Source of the DNA: Desulfobulbaceae bacterium
Lineage (GTDB): Bacteria > Desulfobacterota > Desulfobulbia > Desulfobulbales > SURF-16
DNA length: 64,000 bases
NCBI GenBank assembly: GCA_024637145.1
Contig: JAGXFQ010000007.1
Location: forward strand, 62,001-126,000
Reading direction: 5' to 3'
A program made the position numbers and the translations under genes. The notes beneath the pieces were generated by a model. It ran no database searches, was not told the DNA's origin, and saw only the letters and a program-made list of their open reading frames with translations. Numbering within the stretch: the stretch's first letter is position 1; each line of letters starts with the position of its first letter. Shown here piece after piece: positions 49,458 to 58,437 of the stretch.

Positions 49458-50447
49458 TCATGGCTGCTGCAGCACCATCTGGTACATATTCTTGAGAAAC
49501 TGCTGGTCAAGCTCACCCTGCCAGTGGCCGGTGAGCCGGGCCCAGGCGTAAAAGGCAAAAAAGAGGGCAAGCACACTCAGAGGCAGGATCCAGAGCGGGG
49601 GCCTCTTGTTGGCCACTGTCAGGCGCAGGCACCCCGCCACCGGACAGGCGGCTGTACACTCCAGGCAGCCGAGACATTCCGGGCTGCGCACGGTGGTCTT
49701 GGTGTGCACCTGGATCTCCGCCGGGCAGGCCTGGCTGCATTGGCGGCAATGGCTGCATGTTTCCTTGTTGCGCTGCAGGGCAAAGGGCCCGGCCCAGGCC
49801 AGCAGACCAAGCAGAGCACCGTAAGGGCAGAGAAAACGACACCAGAAATTGCGGGCAACAAAGCTGACTGCGATGATGGTCAGGGTGATGCTCAGGGCCA
49901 GGGTGGTGGGCTCCAGAAAAAAGAGGAGCATGCGGCCGTCGGCGGTGAGGGAATAGGGCGAGGCCATGAACTCTTTCACTGCCGCCAGCGGCATCTGCCA
50001 GATGATGAGATAGCCGAAAAAGGCGAGGAGGAGGTATTTGAGACTCAGCAGGGGCAGCGTGAGCCAGCCGGGCAGGGTGTAGAGAATCTTCAGCCTCTTG
50101 CTGAACCGTTCCGCCAGATTGGAGGCCGCCCCCACCGGGCAGATCCAGCCGCAAAAGCCCTTGCGGGCCAGCAGGCCCAGGGTGAGGGCGGCCAGCAGGA
50201 TGGTGAGGCCGGCCGGGTGGACGAGGTCATAATCACCGGTGAGGACCAGACGCTTCAGGGCAACCAGGGCCCCCAGGGGCAGAAAGCCCTCCACGGCCGG
50301 GGGGCGCGGCGTGTAAGGGGCCAGGTCCCTGGTCCATTGATAGAAGAGATAGAATTGCCAGCCCATCCACAGGGTAAAGGTGAGAAAGGCGACCTGGACG
50401 GCCAGGCGGAGGCGGGGCAGGTAGTGGCGAAAGGATTCTTTTGACAT
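49458..50447 (-). CDS. Polyferredoxin-type membrane protein, NapH/NosR-like
   Basis: A 329-residue inner-membrane iron-sulfur protein. About five hydrophobic segments carry the paired CxxxCP loops CGWICPVGAA and CRFLCPYGAL near helices. The cytoplasmic part has two [4Fe-4S] motifs, CSHCRQCSQACP and CLGCLECTAACPVAGC. The pattern resembles NapH, the C-terminal half of NosR, and the CCG/MauN-type ferredoxins that pass electrons from the quinone pool. Its partner is not in the window. It lies 39 bp upstream of the adenosyltransferase gene, so the two may form one unit. Confidence 0.88.
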   Translation of the reverse strand: MSKESFRHYLPRLRLAVQVAFLTFTLWMGWQFYLFYQWTRDLAPYTPRPPAVEGFLPLGALVALKRLVLTGDYDLVHPAGLTILLAALTLGLLARKGFCGWICPVGAASNLAERFSKRLKILYTLPGWLTLPLLSLKYLLLAFFGYLIIWQMPLAAVKEFMASPYSLTADGRMLLFFLEPTTLALSITLTIIAVSFVARNFWCRFLCPYGALLGLLAWAGPFALQRNKETCSHCRQCSQACPAEIQVHTKTTVRSPECLGCLECTAACPVAGCLRLTVANKRPPLWILPLSVLALFFAFYAWARLTGHWQGELDQQFLKNMYQMVLQQP

Positions 50448-50625
50448 AGTTTCCCGGAGGAGGTGATTGTTGTTATCTTTTGACTACGGCAAGGATTTCA
50501 GCCATGGGCAGAGGATGGACCCTGCAGCTGCGCAGTTCCCCCGGGAGACAAAAAAAAACTTGATACCTCAATATTTTCTGTGGGTTGACAATCTGTGTCC
50601 GCCTGGTGCAGATCTGCTTTCTTGC

Positions 50626-51627
50626 TCAGGGCCCGGCAGCCACCTTCACCACCACCCGGCCCTTGATCCTGCTCTGCAAAAGAAGATCAATATGTTCTGA
50701 GAGCTGCTCCAGGCTGATTTCAGAGGCCATCTCCGGCAGGCGGGCCAGCTTCCAGCTACTGCCCAGGCGGTCCCAGATGCTCTGCCGTAAGGGCAGGGGG
50801 CATTCCGCCGCCTCAATGCCCAGCAGGGTGATGCCGCGCAGGATAAAGGGATAGACCGTCAGGGGCAAATCGCCGGAGGCGACATTGCCGCAGCAGGTCA
50901 CGGCCCCGCCATACTTGGTGGATTTCAGGGCCTTGGCCAGGATCTCGCCGCCCACCGTGTCAATGACCCCGGCCCAGCGCGGCCGCAGCAGGGCCTTATC
51001 AAGGCTGCCGCTTACCTGGTCGCGACTGATGATCTTGTGGGCCCCGAGGGCAGTGAGAAAATCAGCGGCTGCCTTGCCGCTGGCCGCTGTGACCTGGAAC
51101 CCTTCTTTGGCCAGAATGGCCACGGCCATGGAGCCGACGCCGCCGGTGGCGCCGGTCACCAGGATGGGGCCCTGGTCGGGAGAGACACCCTGGTTCATTA
51201 ATTTGTAGACCGACAGGGCAGCGGTGAAACCGGCAGTGCCGTAGATCATGGCCTCTTTGCAGGTCAGGCCGGCAGGTTTCTGCACCACCCAGGTCGCCGG
51301 CACCCTGATATACTCGGCAAAGCCGCCAGGGGTATTCATGCCCAGGTCATAGCAGGAGACCAGAACCTCCTGGCCGGGCCTGATATGGGGAAGATCAGAG
51401 GCTGCCACCACCCCGGCCGCATCAATACCCGGCGTGTGGGGGTATCTTCTGGTCACCCCGCGGTTGCCGGTGGCGGAGAGGGCGTCCTTGTAATTGAGGG
51501 AGGAGTAAAGGATCCGCACCAGGATGTCGCCGGCCGGCAGGTCGTCCGTCTGGCGCCTCTCTATTTTGCGGGCAAAGGTATCATCCTCCTGGCGGACAAC
51601 CAGGGCCTGAAATGGTATATTGGTCAT
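50626..51627 (-). CDS. acuI: Medium-chain zinc-independent oxidoreductase, AcuI/YhdH family (acryloyl-CoA reductase type)
   Basis: A 333-residue NADPH-dependent reductase of the YhdH/AcuI branch of medium-chain dehydrogenases. Features are SLNYKDALSATGNRGVTRRY at about 42-61, the DAAGVV and SCYDLGMNTPGGFAEY segments, and the nucleotide loop VTGATGGVGSMAVAIL. Catalytic zinc ligands are missing, as in this family. AcuI reduces acryloyl-CoA to propionyl-CoA and protects from acrylate toxicity; this is inferred here. The ATG at 51627 has a weak ribosome site; the open frame extends far upstream into the opposite-strand genes. Confidence 0.93.
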   Translation of the reverse strand: MTNIPFQALVVRQEDDTFARKIERRQTDDLPAGDILVRILYSSLNYKDALSATGNRGVTRRYPHTPGIDAAGVVAASDLPHIRPGQEVLVSCYDLGMNTPGGFAEYIRVPATWVVQKPAGLTCKEAMIYGTAGFTAALSVYKLMNQGVSPDQGPILVTGATGGVGSMAVAILAKEGFQVTAASGKAAADFLTALGAHKIISRDQVSGSLDKALLRPRWAGVIDTVGGEILAKALKSTKYGGAVTCCGNVASGDLPLTVYPFILRGITLLGIEAAECPLPLRQSIWDRLGSSWKLARLPEMASEISLEQLSEHIDLLLQSRIKGRVVVKVAAGP

Positions 51628-51657
51628 GGCATCTATCTTTTTTGGCTGGGGTTGGTG

Positions 51658-52005
51658 ATGATGGAGTCTAAGGTGTATAGACAATACAGGACGAGTTTGC
51701 AAATGGAAAGCAGAAGAGGGGAGAGTGACCAGGCTGTGACCATGGTGGTTGACGGGGTGCTGGATCTCCACACCTTTCAGCCCGCCGACATTAAACGGTT
51801 GCTCCCGGAGTATATCCGCCTCTGCCGCGAGCAGGGGATCCATGAGGTCCGGATTATTCATGGCAAGGGCAAGGGGGTCTTGCGCCGTTTGGTCCACTCG
51901 GCGCTGGCCAGGGAACCCGGGGTGCGCGCCTACTGGCTGGCCGGTGAAGCAGGGGGGAGCTGGGGCGCCACCCTGGTCGATCTGCACCCCGCGGAGAACC
52001 ACTGA
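51658..52005 (+). CDS. Smr-domain protein
   Basis: A 115-residue protein carrying a Smr (small MutS-related) domain: VDGVLDLHTFQPADIKRLLP with the LDLHTF catalytic-type motif, and RIIHGKGKGVLRRLVHS with the GKG loop. Smr domains are nucleases or nucleic-acid binders involved in recombination control and ribosome rescue. Residues 1-35 are a charged N-terminal extension. The ATG at 51658 is an estimate; one at residue 16 is possible. The gene is divergent from acuI by 30 bp. Confidence 0.9.
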   Translation: MMESKVYRQYRTSLQMESRRGESDQAVTMVVDGVLDLHTFQPADIKRLLPEYIRLCREQGIHEVRIIHGKGKGVLRRLVHSALAREPGVRAYWLAGEAGGSWGATLVDLHPAENH

Positions 52006-52116
52006 GGCCTCTAATAAAAACTTTGTCAGATGGGGTGCTTGCTGGTAAATGGAGAGGTGGTGGCGCGTGAGGCGGAAAGGAAAGGGTGCAAGGCGCCTGT
52101 TTTTGCGAGGAAGATG

Positions 52117-53145
52117 ATGGCACGGATTGCAGTGGCGATGAGCGGTGGGGTGGACAGTACAGTGGCGGCCCATCTCCTTGCCCGGCAGGGCCATGAGGTG
52201 TGCGGTCTGTTCATGGCCCTCTCCCAGCCTGATCTTGATATCCAGGTGGCCAGGGTGCAGGAGGTGGCGGGCCGCCTGGGAGTGGAGCTCAAGGTTGTTG
52301 ACCTCAGCCGGGTCTTTGGCCGCCAGGTCCTTGATTATTTTGTCCGCAGCTATTTCCAGGGCCGGACCCCCAACCCGTGTGTGGTCTGCAACCCTGTGGT
52401 GAAATGCGGTCATCTCCTGAAGGAGGCCGAAGCCATCGGCTGCGAGGCCCTGGCCACCGGCCATTATGTCCGCCTCCGGCCAACAGCCGCCGGCCTGGAG
52501 CTGTGCCAGGGCAGAGATAGCAGCAAGGACCAGTCCTATTTCCTGTGCGGACTGAGTCAGGCGCAGCTGGCCCGCCTCTCTTTCCCCCTGGGCGATCTGC
52601 TCAAGGAGGAGGTGTACCGGCTGGCCGAGGATTTAGGTTTTGATGATTTCCGCGGCAAGGAGAGTCAGGACGTCTGTTTCTTGAAGGAGCGGACGGTCCA
52701 GGAATTTCTGGAGGGCTATGGCGGCGAGGCCCCTGCCCCCGGCCTGGTGGTGGATCTCCAGGGCACGGTTTGCGGCCGCCACCTGGGCATCCACCGCTAT
52801 ACCCTTGGTCAGCGCCGGGGCCTGGGGATTCCGGCGCCCCGCCCCCTCTATGTGGTGGGGCTGGATGCGGAGCATAACAGGGTCATTGTCGGCGGGGATG
52901 ATGATCTGTGGCAACAAGAGCTCCTGGTGCCCGAGATCAACTGGGTGTCAGGGCAGGAGCCGCCGTTGCCCCGGACCTTGACGGTGAAGATCCGTTCCCG
53001 CCATGAGGGGGCCGCGGCCCTGGTCAGCAGGAAAGAGAACGGCTATCTATTTGTTTTTACGGAACCCCAGCGCGCCATTACCCCGGGCCAGTTTGCCGTC
53101 CTCTATGACGGTGCCTGCCTGCTGGGCGGCGGAGAAATAGCTTGA
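52117..53145 (+). CDS. mnmA: tRNA-uridine 2-sulfurtransferase
   Basis: A 342-residue PP-loop ATPase that makes 2-thiouridine at tRNA position 34. The loop is SGGVDS at 9-14. Catalytic cysteines are Cys91 in VVCNPVVKCG and Cys187 in QDVCFLKERTVQEFL, which carry the sulfur as persulfide. RYTLGQRRGLGIP is the standard C-terminal block. The chosen ATG at 52117 is 6 bases after GAGG; a neighbouring ATG at 52114 is an alternative. Its stop overlaps the TTG start of mtaB, coupling two tRNA-modification genes. Confidence 0.96.
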   Translation: MARIAVAMSGGVDSTVAAHLLARQGHEVCGLFMALSQPDLDIQVARVQEVAGRLGVELKVVDLSRVFGRQVLDYFVRSYFQGRTPNPCVVCNPVVKCGHLLKEAEAIGCEALATGHYVRLRPTAAGLELCQGRDSSKDQSYFLCGLSQAQLARLSFPLGDLLKEEVYRLAEDLGFDDFRGKESQDVCFLKERTVQEFLEGYGGEAPAPGLVVDLQGTVCGRHLGIHRYTLGQRRGLGIPAPRPLYVVGLDAEHNRVIVGGDDDLWQQELLVPEINWVSGQEPPLPRTLTVKIRSRHEGAAALVSRKENGYLFVFTEPQRAITPGQFAVLYDGACLLGGGEIA

Positions 53146-54506
53146 GATCACCCTTATCTATTATGCCAAACAAAGAACCCACTCAAATAAAGGTGGCCAT
53201 CACCACCCTGGGGTGCAAGGTCAATCAGTATGAGTCCGCCTCGTTTGCCTCGGCCTTTGCCCGCCGCGGCGCTCTGATTGTCCCCTTCAGTCAGCCGGCG
53301 GATATCTATGTCATCAACACCTGTGCGGTGACCATGAAGGCCGGGGCCCAGTCCCGCCAGACCATCCGGCAGGCCTTGAAGAAAAAAAGCGACGCCCGGG
53401 TGGTGGTCACGGGCTGTTACTCCCAGGTGGCTGCCCTGGAGATCCTGGATTTGGTCGACCAGCCGGTCTGCCTTGTCGGCAACGGCTACAAGCATCTGCT
53501 GGTGGACTTTGCCCTGGCCACGGATCATTGCGATCTGGAGATGTATATGACCGATATCGGCACGATCCGCGAGTGCTGCCATCTGCCGGTCACCACTTTT
53601 TCCGGCCGGACCAGGGCCTATCTGAAGATCCAGGACGGCTGTGATAATTACTGCTCCTACTGTATTGTCCCCTTGAGCCGCGGCCGCAGCCGCAGTGTGC
53701 TCCCTGAACTGGCCCTGGGTCAGGCCCGGATGTTTGTGGAGAGCGGCTATCAGGAGGTGGTGGTGACCGGCATCCATGTGGGCAAATATGGTAAGGACCT
53801 GCAGGACCGGCCTGATACCCTGGCCACCTTCCTGGATCAGGTCACCGCCCTGCACCCGGACACCCGCTTTCGCCTCAGTTCCCTGGAGCCGCAGGAGCTG
53901 AGCCCCGAGATCCTGGCCCTTTTCGCCAGCCGCCAAAACCTCATGCCCCATCTCCACATCCCCCTGCAGAGCGGTGATGATCATATCCTGCAGAAGATGA
54001 ACCGTCATTACACCGCCGGGGAGTTCAGGCAGATTGTCACCAGGGCCCACCAGCTCCTGCCTGCTGCCGCCCTGGGCATCGACGTCATGGTGGGCTTTCC
54101 GGGCGAGGATGCGCAGGCCTTTCAAAATACCTATGACCTCTTAAGCGCCCTGCCGGTGACCTATCTCCATGTCTTTCCCTACTCCCGCCGGCCGGGTACC
54201 GGGGCGGCCAAGCGCCACGACCAGGTGGCCACCCAGATCAAAAATGAACGGGTGGCCCTGCTGCGGGCCCTTGCCGCGGCCAAGCAGCAGGAGTTTTACC
54301 AGCGCTTTATCGGCACCACCCACAGGGTGCTGGCTGAGAAAAAAAATAAGAAAGGGCTCATGCGCGGCTTCACAGAGAACTATATTCCGGTCTGTTTTGA
54401 GGCCCCGGCTTCTCTGGCCAACACCCTGGTGGGGGTGCGCATTGACAGGGTGGCTGGTGACCAGGTCTTCGGCACTCTTTCTCTCTCAAAGGGCCATGGT
54501 GCTTAA
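53142..54506 (+). CDS. mtaB: tRNA t6A37 methylthiotransferase
   Basis: A 454-residue radical SAM enzyme that converts t6A37 to ms2t6A in tRNAs reading ANN codons. The N-terminal UPF0004 domain starts TTLGCKVNQYES (Cys25 and later cysteines bind the second [4Fe-4S] cluster, with INTCAVT and VTGCYSQ). The radical SAM motif is CDNYCSYC near 164-171, followed by RGRSRSVLPE and VTGIHVGKYG. The TTG start at 53142 is accepted because GGCGGAG lies 7 bases upstream, which the later ATG at 53163 lacks. It overlaps mnmA by 4 bases. Confidence 0.95.
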   Translation: MRSPLSIMPNKEPTQIKVAITTLGCKVNQYESASFASAFARRGALIVPFSQPADIYVINTCAVTMKAGAQSRQTIRQALKKKSDARVVVTGCYSQVAALEILDLVDQPVCLVGNGYKHLLVDFALATDHCDLEMYMTDIGTIRECCHLPVTTFSGRTRAYLKIQDGCDNYCSYCIVPLSRGRSRSVLPELALGQARMFVESGYQEVVVTGIHVGKYGKDLQDRPDTLATFLDQVTALHPDTRFRLSSLEPQELSPEILALFASRQNLMPHLHIPLQSGDDHILQKMNRHYTAGEFRQIVTRAHQLLPAAALGIDVMVGFPGEDAQAFQNTYDLLSALPVTYLHVFPYSRRPGTGAAKRHDQVATQIKNERVALLRALAAAKQQEFYQRFIGTTHRVLAEKKNKKGLMRGFTENYIPVCFEAPASLANTLVGVRIDRVAGDQVFGTLSLSKGHGA

Positions 54507-54595
54507 GTCTCCACCTCACTGCAGAATAGCCTCTTTTTTAAAAGAGAGAGCCGCGAGCTCGGCAAAGGATAATCAATGAAGGAAGGTAACGCCTT

Positions 54596-55849
54596 ATGAA
54601 TGGAGAACTCATCGCCATCGGCAATGAATTGACCTCTGGTCGGATTGTCAACTCCACCAGTTATTTTGCCGCCAGTCACCTCTTTGGGGCCGGCCATACC
54701 GTCACCTCCATGACCACGGTGGGGGATGAGGCGGAGAAGATCGGGGCGGCCCTGCTTGCGGCCATTGGCCGTTCCGATTTTGTGGTGCTCACCGGCGGCC
54801 TGGGCTCTACCACGGATGATATTACCTCCACGGCGGTTTCCCAGGCCCTCTCCAGACCCCAGACCTTTTATCCGGAGGTCTTCGCCAGGATCCAGGAGAC
54901 AGAGGTCTTCAAGAAGAGCCCGGACATGGCCAAGATGGCCTGGCTCCCCTCCGGGGCCGAGGTCTTGAAACCGGCTGAAGATATGGCGGGCTTCATGCTG
55001 GTCCATGAGGAGAAACCGATTTTCTTCCTGCCCGGAGTGCCCCATCAGATGCGGGAGCTCATGCTCGACCGGGTCATCCCCATCCTGGCCACCTGGCAGG
55101 AAAAATCCTTTCATCTGGTGCACCAGATGATTTACAAGGTCTTTGGCGTCGAGGAGATGGAGATCAATAAGCGCCTGCGGCATCTGGAAAATCAGGGCAA
55201 TGGTATTCGCATCGGCTATTACCCCATGGCCGCCGAGGTCCACGTCAGTCTCACCGTCTGTACCGCCAGCCGTAAGGAGACCAGGGAGCTTTTCCTACGC
55301 AATGAAAAGCTGCTCAAGAGCGCCCTGGCTGATCTTATCTACGGCGAGGATAATGACACCATGGCCTCGGTTACCGGTGAGCTTTTGGCCGCCAAAGGCC
55401 TCTCCCTCGGGTTGGCCGAGTCGTGTACCGGCGGTTTGATGGCCAATATGGTCACCTCGGTGCCGGGCAGCTCCGCCTATTTTCAGGGCTCGGTGGTGGC
55501 CTATGGCAATGGGGTGAAAGAACGGTTGCTGGGGGTGGCTGAAAAAACCCTGCTGCAGTTCGGAGCGGTGAGTGAGGAGACCGCCGCCGAGATGGCTGTT
55601 GGCGCCAGAGAGGCCACAGGCGCTGATATCGGCGTCTCCATCACCGGCATTGCCGGGCCGGCAGGCGGCACCCCTGATAAACCCGTGGGCACGGTCTGCT
55701 TCGGGCTGGCCACCCCGGCCGGAAATATCCAGCAAACCCATCGCTTTTCCGGCAACCGTCCCCTGGTCCAGGCCAAGGCCGCCACCATGGGGCTGGATCT
55801 GGTCCGCCGTTTTCTCCTTGGTCTCCTGCCGGCCCCGGTGTCGCCATGA
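54596..55849 (+). CDS. cinA: CinA-family protein (nicotinamide-nucleotide amidase type)
   Basis: A 417-residue protein in the complete CinA layout. Residues about 1-170 are the MoCF/COG1058 domain (ELIAIGNELTSGRIVNSTSY, VLTGGLGSTTDD). Residues about 250-410 are the C-terminal amidase domain: LGLAESCTGGLMANM with the catalytic serine, VPGSSAYFQGSVVAYGN and SITGIAGPAGG. The enzyme deamidates nicotinamide mononucleotide, helping to recycle pyridine nucleotides. AAGGAAGG precedes the ATG. The DUF2914 gene overlaps its stop as ATGA, and recA follows, as often seen for cinA. Confidence 0.95.
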   Translation: MNGELIAIGNELTSGRIVNSTSYFAASHLFGAGHTVTSMTTVGDEAEKIGAALLAAIGRSDFVVLTGGLGSTTDDITSTAVSQALSRPQTFYPEVFARIQETEVFKKSPDMAKMAWLPSGAEVLKPAEDMAGFMLVHEEKPIFFLPGVPHQMRELMLDRVIPILATWQEKSFHLVHQMIYKVFGVEEMEINKRLRHLENQGNGIRIGYYPMAAEVHVSLTVCTASRKETRELFLRNEKLLKSALADLIYGEDNDTMASVTGELLAAKGLSLGLAESCTGGLMANMVTSVPGSSAYFQGSVVAYGNGVKERLLGVAEKTLLQFGAVSEETAAEMAVGAREATGADIGVSITGIAGPAGGTPDKPVGTVCFGLATPAGNIQQTHRFSGNRPLVQAKAATMGLDLVRRFLLGLLPAPVSP

Positions 55850-56952
55850 ACCCCAAAAAACTGCTTAACAGCTTTGAGCCGCAGCTCACGGTCCTGCGCC
55901 GCTTTCTGCCTGCTTTTGCCTTTTTTTGCGGTTTCACCTGGGACTCGGTGACCATGGGCCGGGTGGTTTCCTTTTTTGATCTCCTGGTCCTTACCTCCTA
56001 TTATTTCGGGGCCGGCCTCATTCTCGTGCTCCTGGTGCGGGAGGTGAAGCCGCAGTGGCATAGCTGGTTCACCTTTGGCGTCCAGTTTTTCTTCGGCGGC
56101 CTGTTCAGCGCCCTGGTGGTTTTTTATTTTAAGAGTTCCGGTTCGGCCTACACCTTTGTCGTGGTGGTGGGCCTGGTTGGCTTGCTGGTGGGTAACGAGT
56201 TTCTCGCTAAAAAATATTTGAGCCGCACTCTGACCTGGACCCTCTTTGCCGTCTGCGGCACCATGTATCTCAACTTCCTGATTCCCCATATCGTACACTC
56301 CATAAGGCCCATCTGGTTTTATCTCAGTTGTCTGCTCAGCCTGGCCCTGGTTTACATTATCCGTCGCTTTGCCAGCGCCCCGCAGGGTCATATTCTGCTG
56401 CTCGGCAGGACAAAGGTTCAGTATCGCCGCGACTTGCGGCAGATGGCCCCGGCCACTGCCTGTGTCCTTATGCTGGTGGTCCTCTATCAGCTCCAGCTTA
56501 TTCCGCCGGTGCCCCTGGTCATGAGAGAGAGCTATGTCTGCACGGATTTCAGCAAGGAGGGCGGGGCCTATGCATGCCAGGCCGAAGTGCAGCCCTTCTG
56601 GCATGTCCTGGGGTTGGGCAAAGAGGTCATTCACTACCAGGAGGGGGAGAGAATTTATAGTCTGAGTGCGATTTTTGCCCCCAAACAGGTGACGGTTGAC
56701 CTGGAGCAGCGCTGGTGGCTGCGCCGGGAGGAGGACGGTGTCTGGCTAAAACGGGGCATTGTCCCCCTGCCCATGACGGGCGGTCGTCAGGAGGGCTGGC
56801 GGACCTATAGCTATATTGAGGCCGCGGTTCAAGAAGGACGCTGGAAGGTGGAGACCGCCCTCCAGGACGGGGCGGTGCTGGCGATCCATTATTTCACGCT
56901 CAAAGCCCGGGGTAATATTGTGCCGCAGACCTTGACGGTACGGGTGGAGTAA
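55846..56952 (+). CDS. DUF2914 membrane protein
   Basis: A 368-residue protein. The first about 225 residues contain seven to eight hydrophobic segments, including LTSYYFGAGLILVLLV, FFFGGLFSALVVFYF and FYLSCLLSLALVYII. The C-terminal soluble part is a DUF2914-like beta domain with SAIFAPKQVTVDLEQRWWLR, the WRTYSYIE block and a late VETALQDGAVLAIHYF strand. Function unknown. It shares a 4-bp ATGA overlap with cinA. It belongs to a small group of membrane-anchored DUF2914 proteins. Confidence 0.85.
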   Translation: MNPKKLLNSFEPQLTVLRRFLPAFAFFCGFTWDSVTMGRVVSFFDLLVLTSYYFGAGLILVLLVREVKPQWHSWFTFGVQFFFGGLFSALVVFYFKSSGSAYTFVVVVGLVGLLVGNEFLAKKYLSRTLTWTLFAVCGTMYLNFLIPHIVHSIRPIWFYLSCLLSLALVYIIRRFASAPQGHILLLGRTKVQYRRDLRQMAPATACVLMLVVLYQLQLIPPVPLVMRESYVCTDFSKEGGAYACQAEVQPFWHVLGLGKEVIHYQEGERIYSLSAIFAPKQVTVDLEQRWWLRREEDGVWLKRGIVPLPMTGGRQEGWRTYSYIEAAVQEGRWKVETALQDGAVLAIHYFTLKARGNIVPQTLTVRVE

Positions 56953-57103
56953 TTGTGGTTGAAAAAAAAAAGAGCCTGGGACGTTGTTTGTCCTACCTGA
57001 TGTGCCATTATGGTTGCCTGGCGCTTGACGAGGGGTCACGGTCATAGCACATAATATGATTCGACTTTTGCCGTCAGAGGTGATAAAAAATTGGTTTTAC
57101 CCC

Positions 57104-57131
57104 TTGTTGTTTCCCCTCCATCGCTTACAAT
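57104..57131 (+). promoter_or_regulatory. Candidate recA promoter
   Basis: TTGTTG and TACAAT are separated by 16 bases, about 90 bases upstream of the recA ATG. No recognisable LexA box is found in 56953-57219, which is unusual for recA but LexA motifs vary widely in this group. Confidence 0.45.
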
Positions 57132-57219
57132 GCAGCCCCAACGCATGTCATAAAAGTGAGCGGACTTTTTTCTTGGGAAAAGAGTTCGAGACCATTTATT
57201 CTTAAGGAGAGCTTATTCC

Positions 57220-58263
57220 ATGGCCGCCGCCCCTGATCGTTCCAAAACGTTAGATTCAGCTATTGTCCAGATCCAGAAACAGTTTGGCAAGGGGTCCATC
57301 ATGCGGATGGGCAGCCAGGCCTCCGACCAGATCCCGGTTATTTCCACCGGTCTTCTCGGTATTGATATCGCCACCGGCGTGGGCGGCATTCCCCGCGGCC
57401 GGATTGTGGAGATCTACGGGCCGGAATCATCGGGTAAAACCACCCTGGCCCTCCATGTGGTGGCCGAGGCCCAGAAAGTGGGAGGCACTGCCGCCTTCAT
57501 CGATGCCGAGCACGCCCTGGATGTCTATTATGCCGAGCGGCTGGGGGTTAATGTTGACGATCTGCTGGTCTCCCAGCCTGATTATGGTGAGCAGGCCCTG
57601 GAGATCGTCGAGATCCTTATCCGCTCCAGTGCCGTGGATGTCATTGTGGTGGATTCGGTGGCCGCACTCACCCCCAAGGCCGAGATTGAGGGCAATATCG
57701 GTGACAGCCATGTGGGTCTCCAGGCCCGGATGATGAGCCAGACCATGCGCAAGCTCACCGCCATCCTCAAGCAGACCAATACCACCCTTATTTTCATCAA
57801 TCAGATCAGGATGAAGATCGGCGTCATGTTTGGCAACCCCGAGACCACCACCGGCGGCAATGCCCTGAAGTTTTATGCCTCCATGCGCATCGATATCAGA
57901 AGGATGACCCAGATTAAGGAGGGCTTGGACGTTATTGGTAACCGGACCAAGATCAAGATGGTCAAGAACAAAGTGGCGCCCCCCTTTAAGGTGGCCGAGT
58001 TTGATATTATTTACGGCGAGGGCATGTCCAAGGTGGGTGACCTCCTTGATCTGGCCGTGGACAAGGATATCGTTGAAAAGAGCGGGGCCTGGTACTCCTA
58101 TAACGGCGAGCGGGTCGGCCAGGGCCGGGAAAATGCCAAGGCCTTTCTCAAGGAACATGATGATATGGTCCTGGAGATTGAGAACAAGGTGCGGATGGGC
58201 TATGGCCTGACCGTGCGCGAGGCAACTCTGCCTGTTTCGCCGCCGGTGGCCGAGGTCGTGTAG
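57220..58263 (+). CDS. recA: Recombinase A
   Basis: A 347-residue DNA-dependent ATPase for homologous recombination and the SOS response. Walker A is GPESSGKTT at 67-75, Walker B is [10 protein letters not shown] near 140-149, the DNA-binding loop L1 follows [13 protein letters not shown] and L2 is near [16 protein letters not shown]. The C-terminal tail is short and ends PPVAEVV with few acidic residues. AAGGAG lies 9 bases upstream. A long intrinsic terminator ends the gene. Confidence 0.99.
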   Translation: MAAAPDRSKTLDSAIVQIQKQFGKGSIMRMGSQASDQIPVISTGLLGIDIATGVGGIPRGRIVEIYGPESSGKTTLALHVVAEAQKVGGTAAFIDAEHALDVYYAERLGVNVDDLLVSQPDYGEQALEIVEILIRSSAVDVIVVDSVAALTPKAEIEGNIGDSHVGLQARMMSQTMRKLTAILKQTNTTLIFINQIRMKIGVMFGNPETTTGGNALKFYASMRIDIRRMTQIKEGLDVIGNRTKIKMVKNKVAPPFKVAEFDIIYGEGMSKVGDLLDLAVDKDIVEKSGAWYSYNGERVGQGRENAKAFLKEHDDMVLEIENKVRMGYGLTVREATLPVSPPVAEVV

Positions 58264-58295
58264 GAAGAGGCGCGGCGTCCGTGCTGTTTCGGGCG

Positions 58296-58357
58296 GCCGC
58301 AGGGGCAAAAGAAAAAAGGGAAAAAGCCTTTTTTCTTTTGCCCCTGCGGCTTTTTTT
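58296..58357 (+). terminator. Strong intrinsic terminator of recA
   Basis: A 24-bp perfect stem (58296-58319 with 58327-58350) with a 7-base loop is followed by seven T residues. One of the longest perfect stems in the window. Confidence 0.95.
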
Positions 58358-58437
58358 ATTTAAGTAGATGACTCTTTGTGCAAATCCGAGGTGTAGTTTC
58401 AGCCTTTTATCTACAATTTTATCCCTGTGCTACTCCC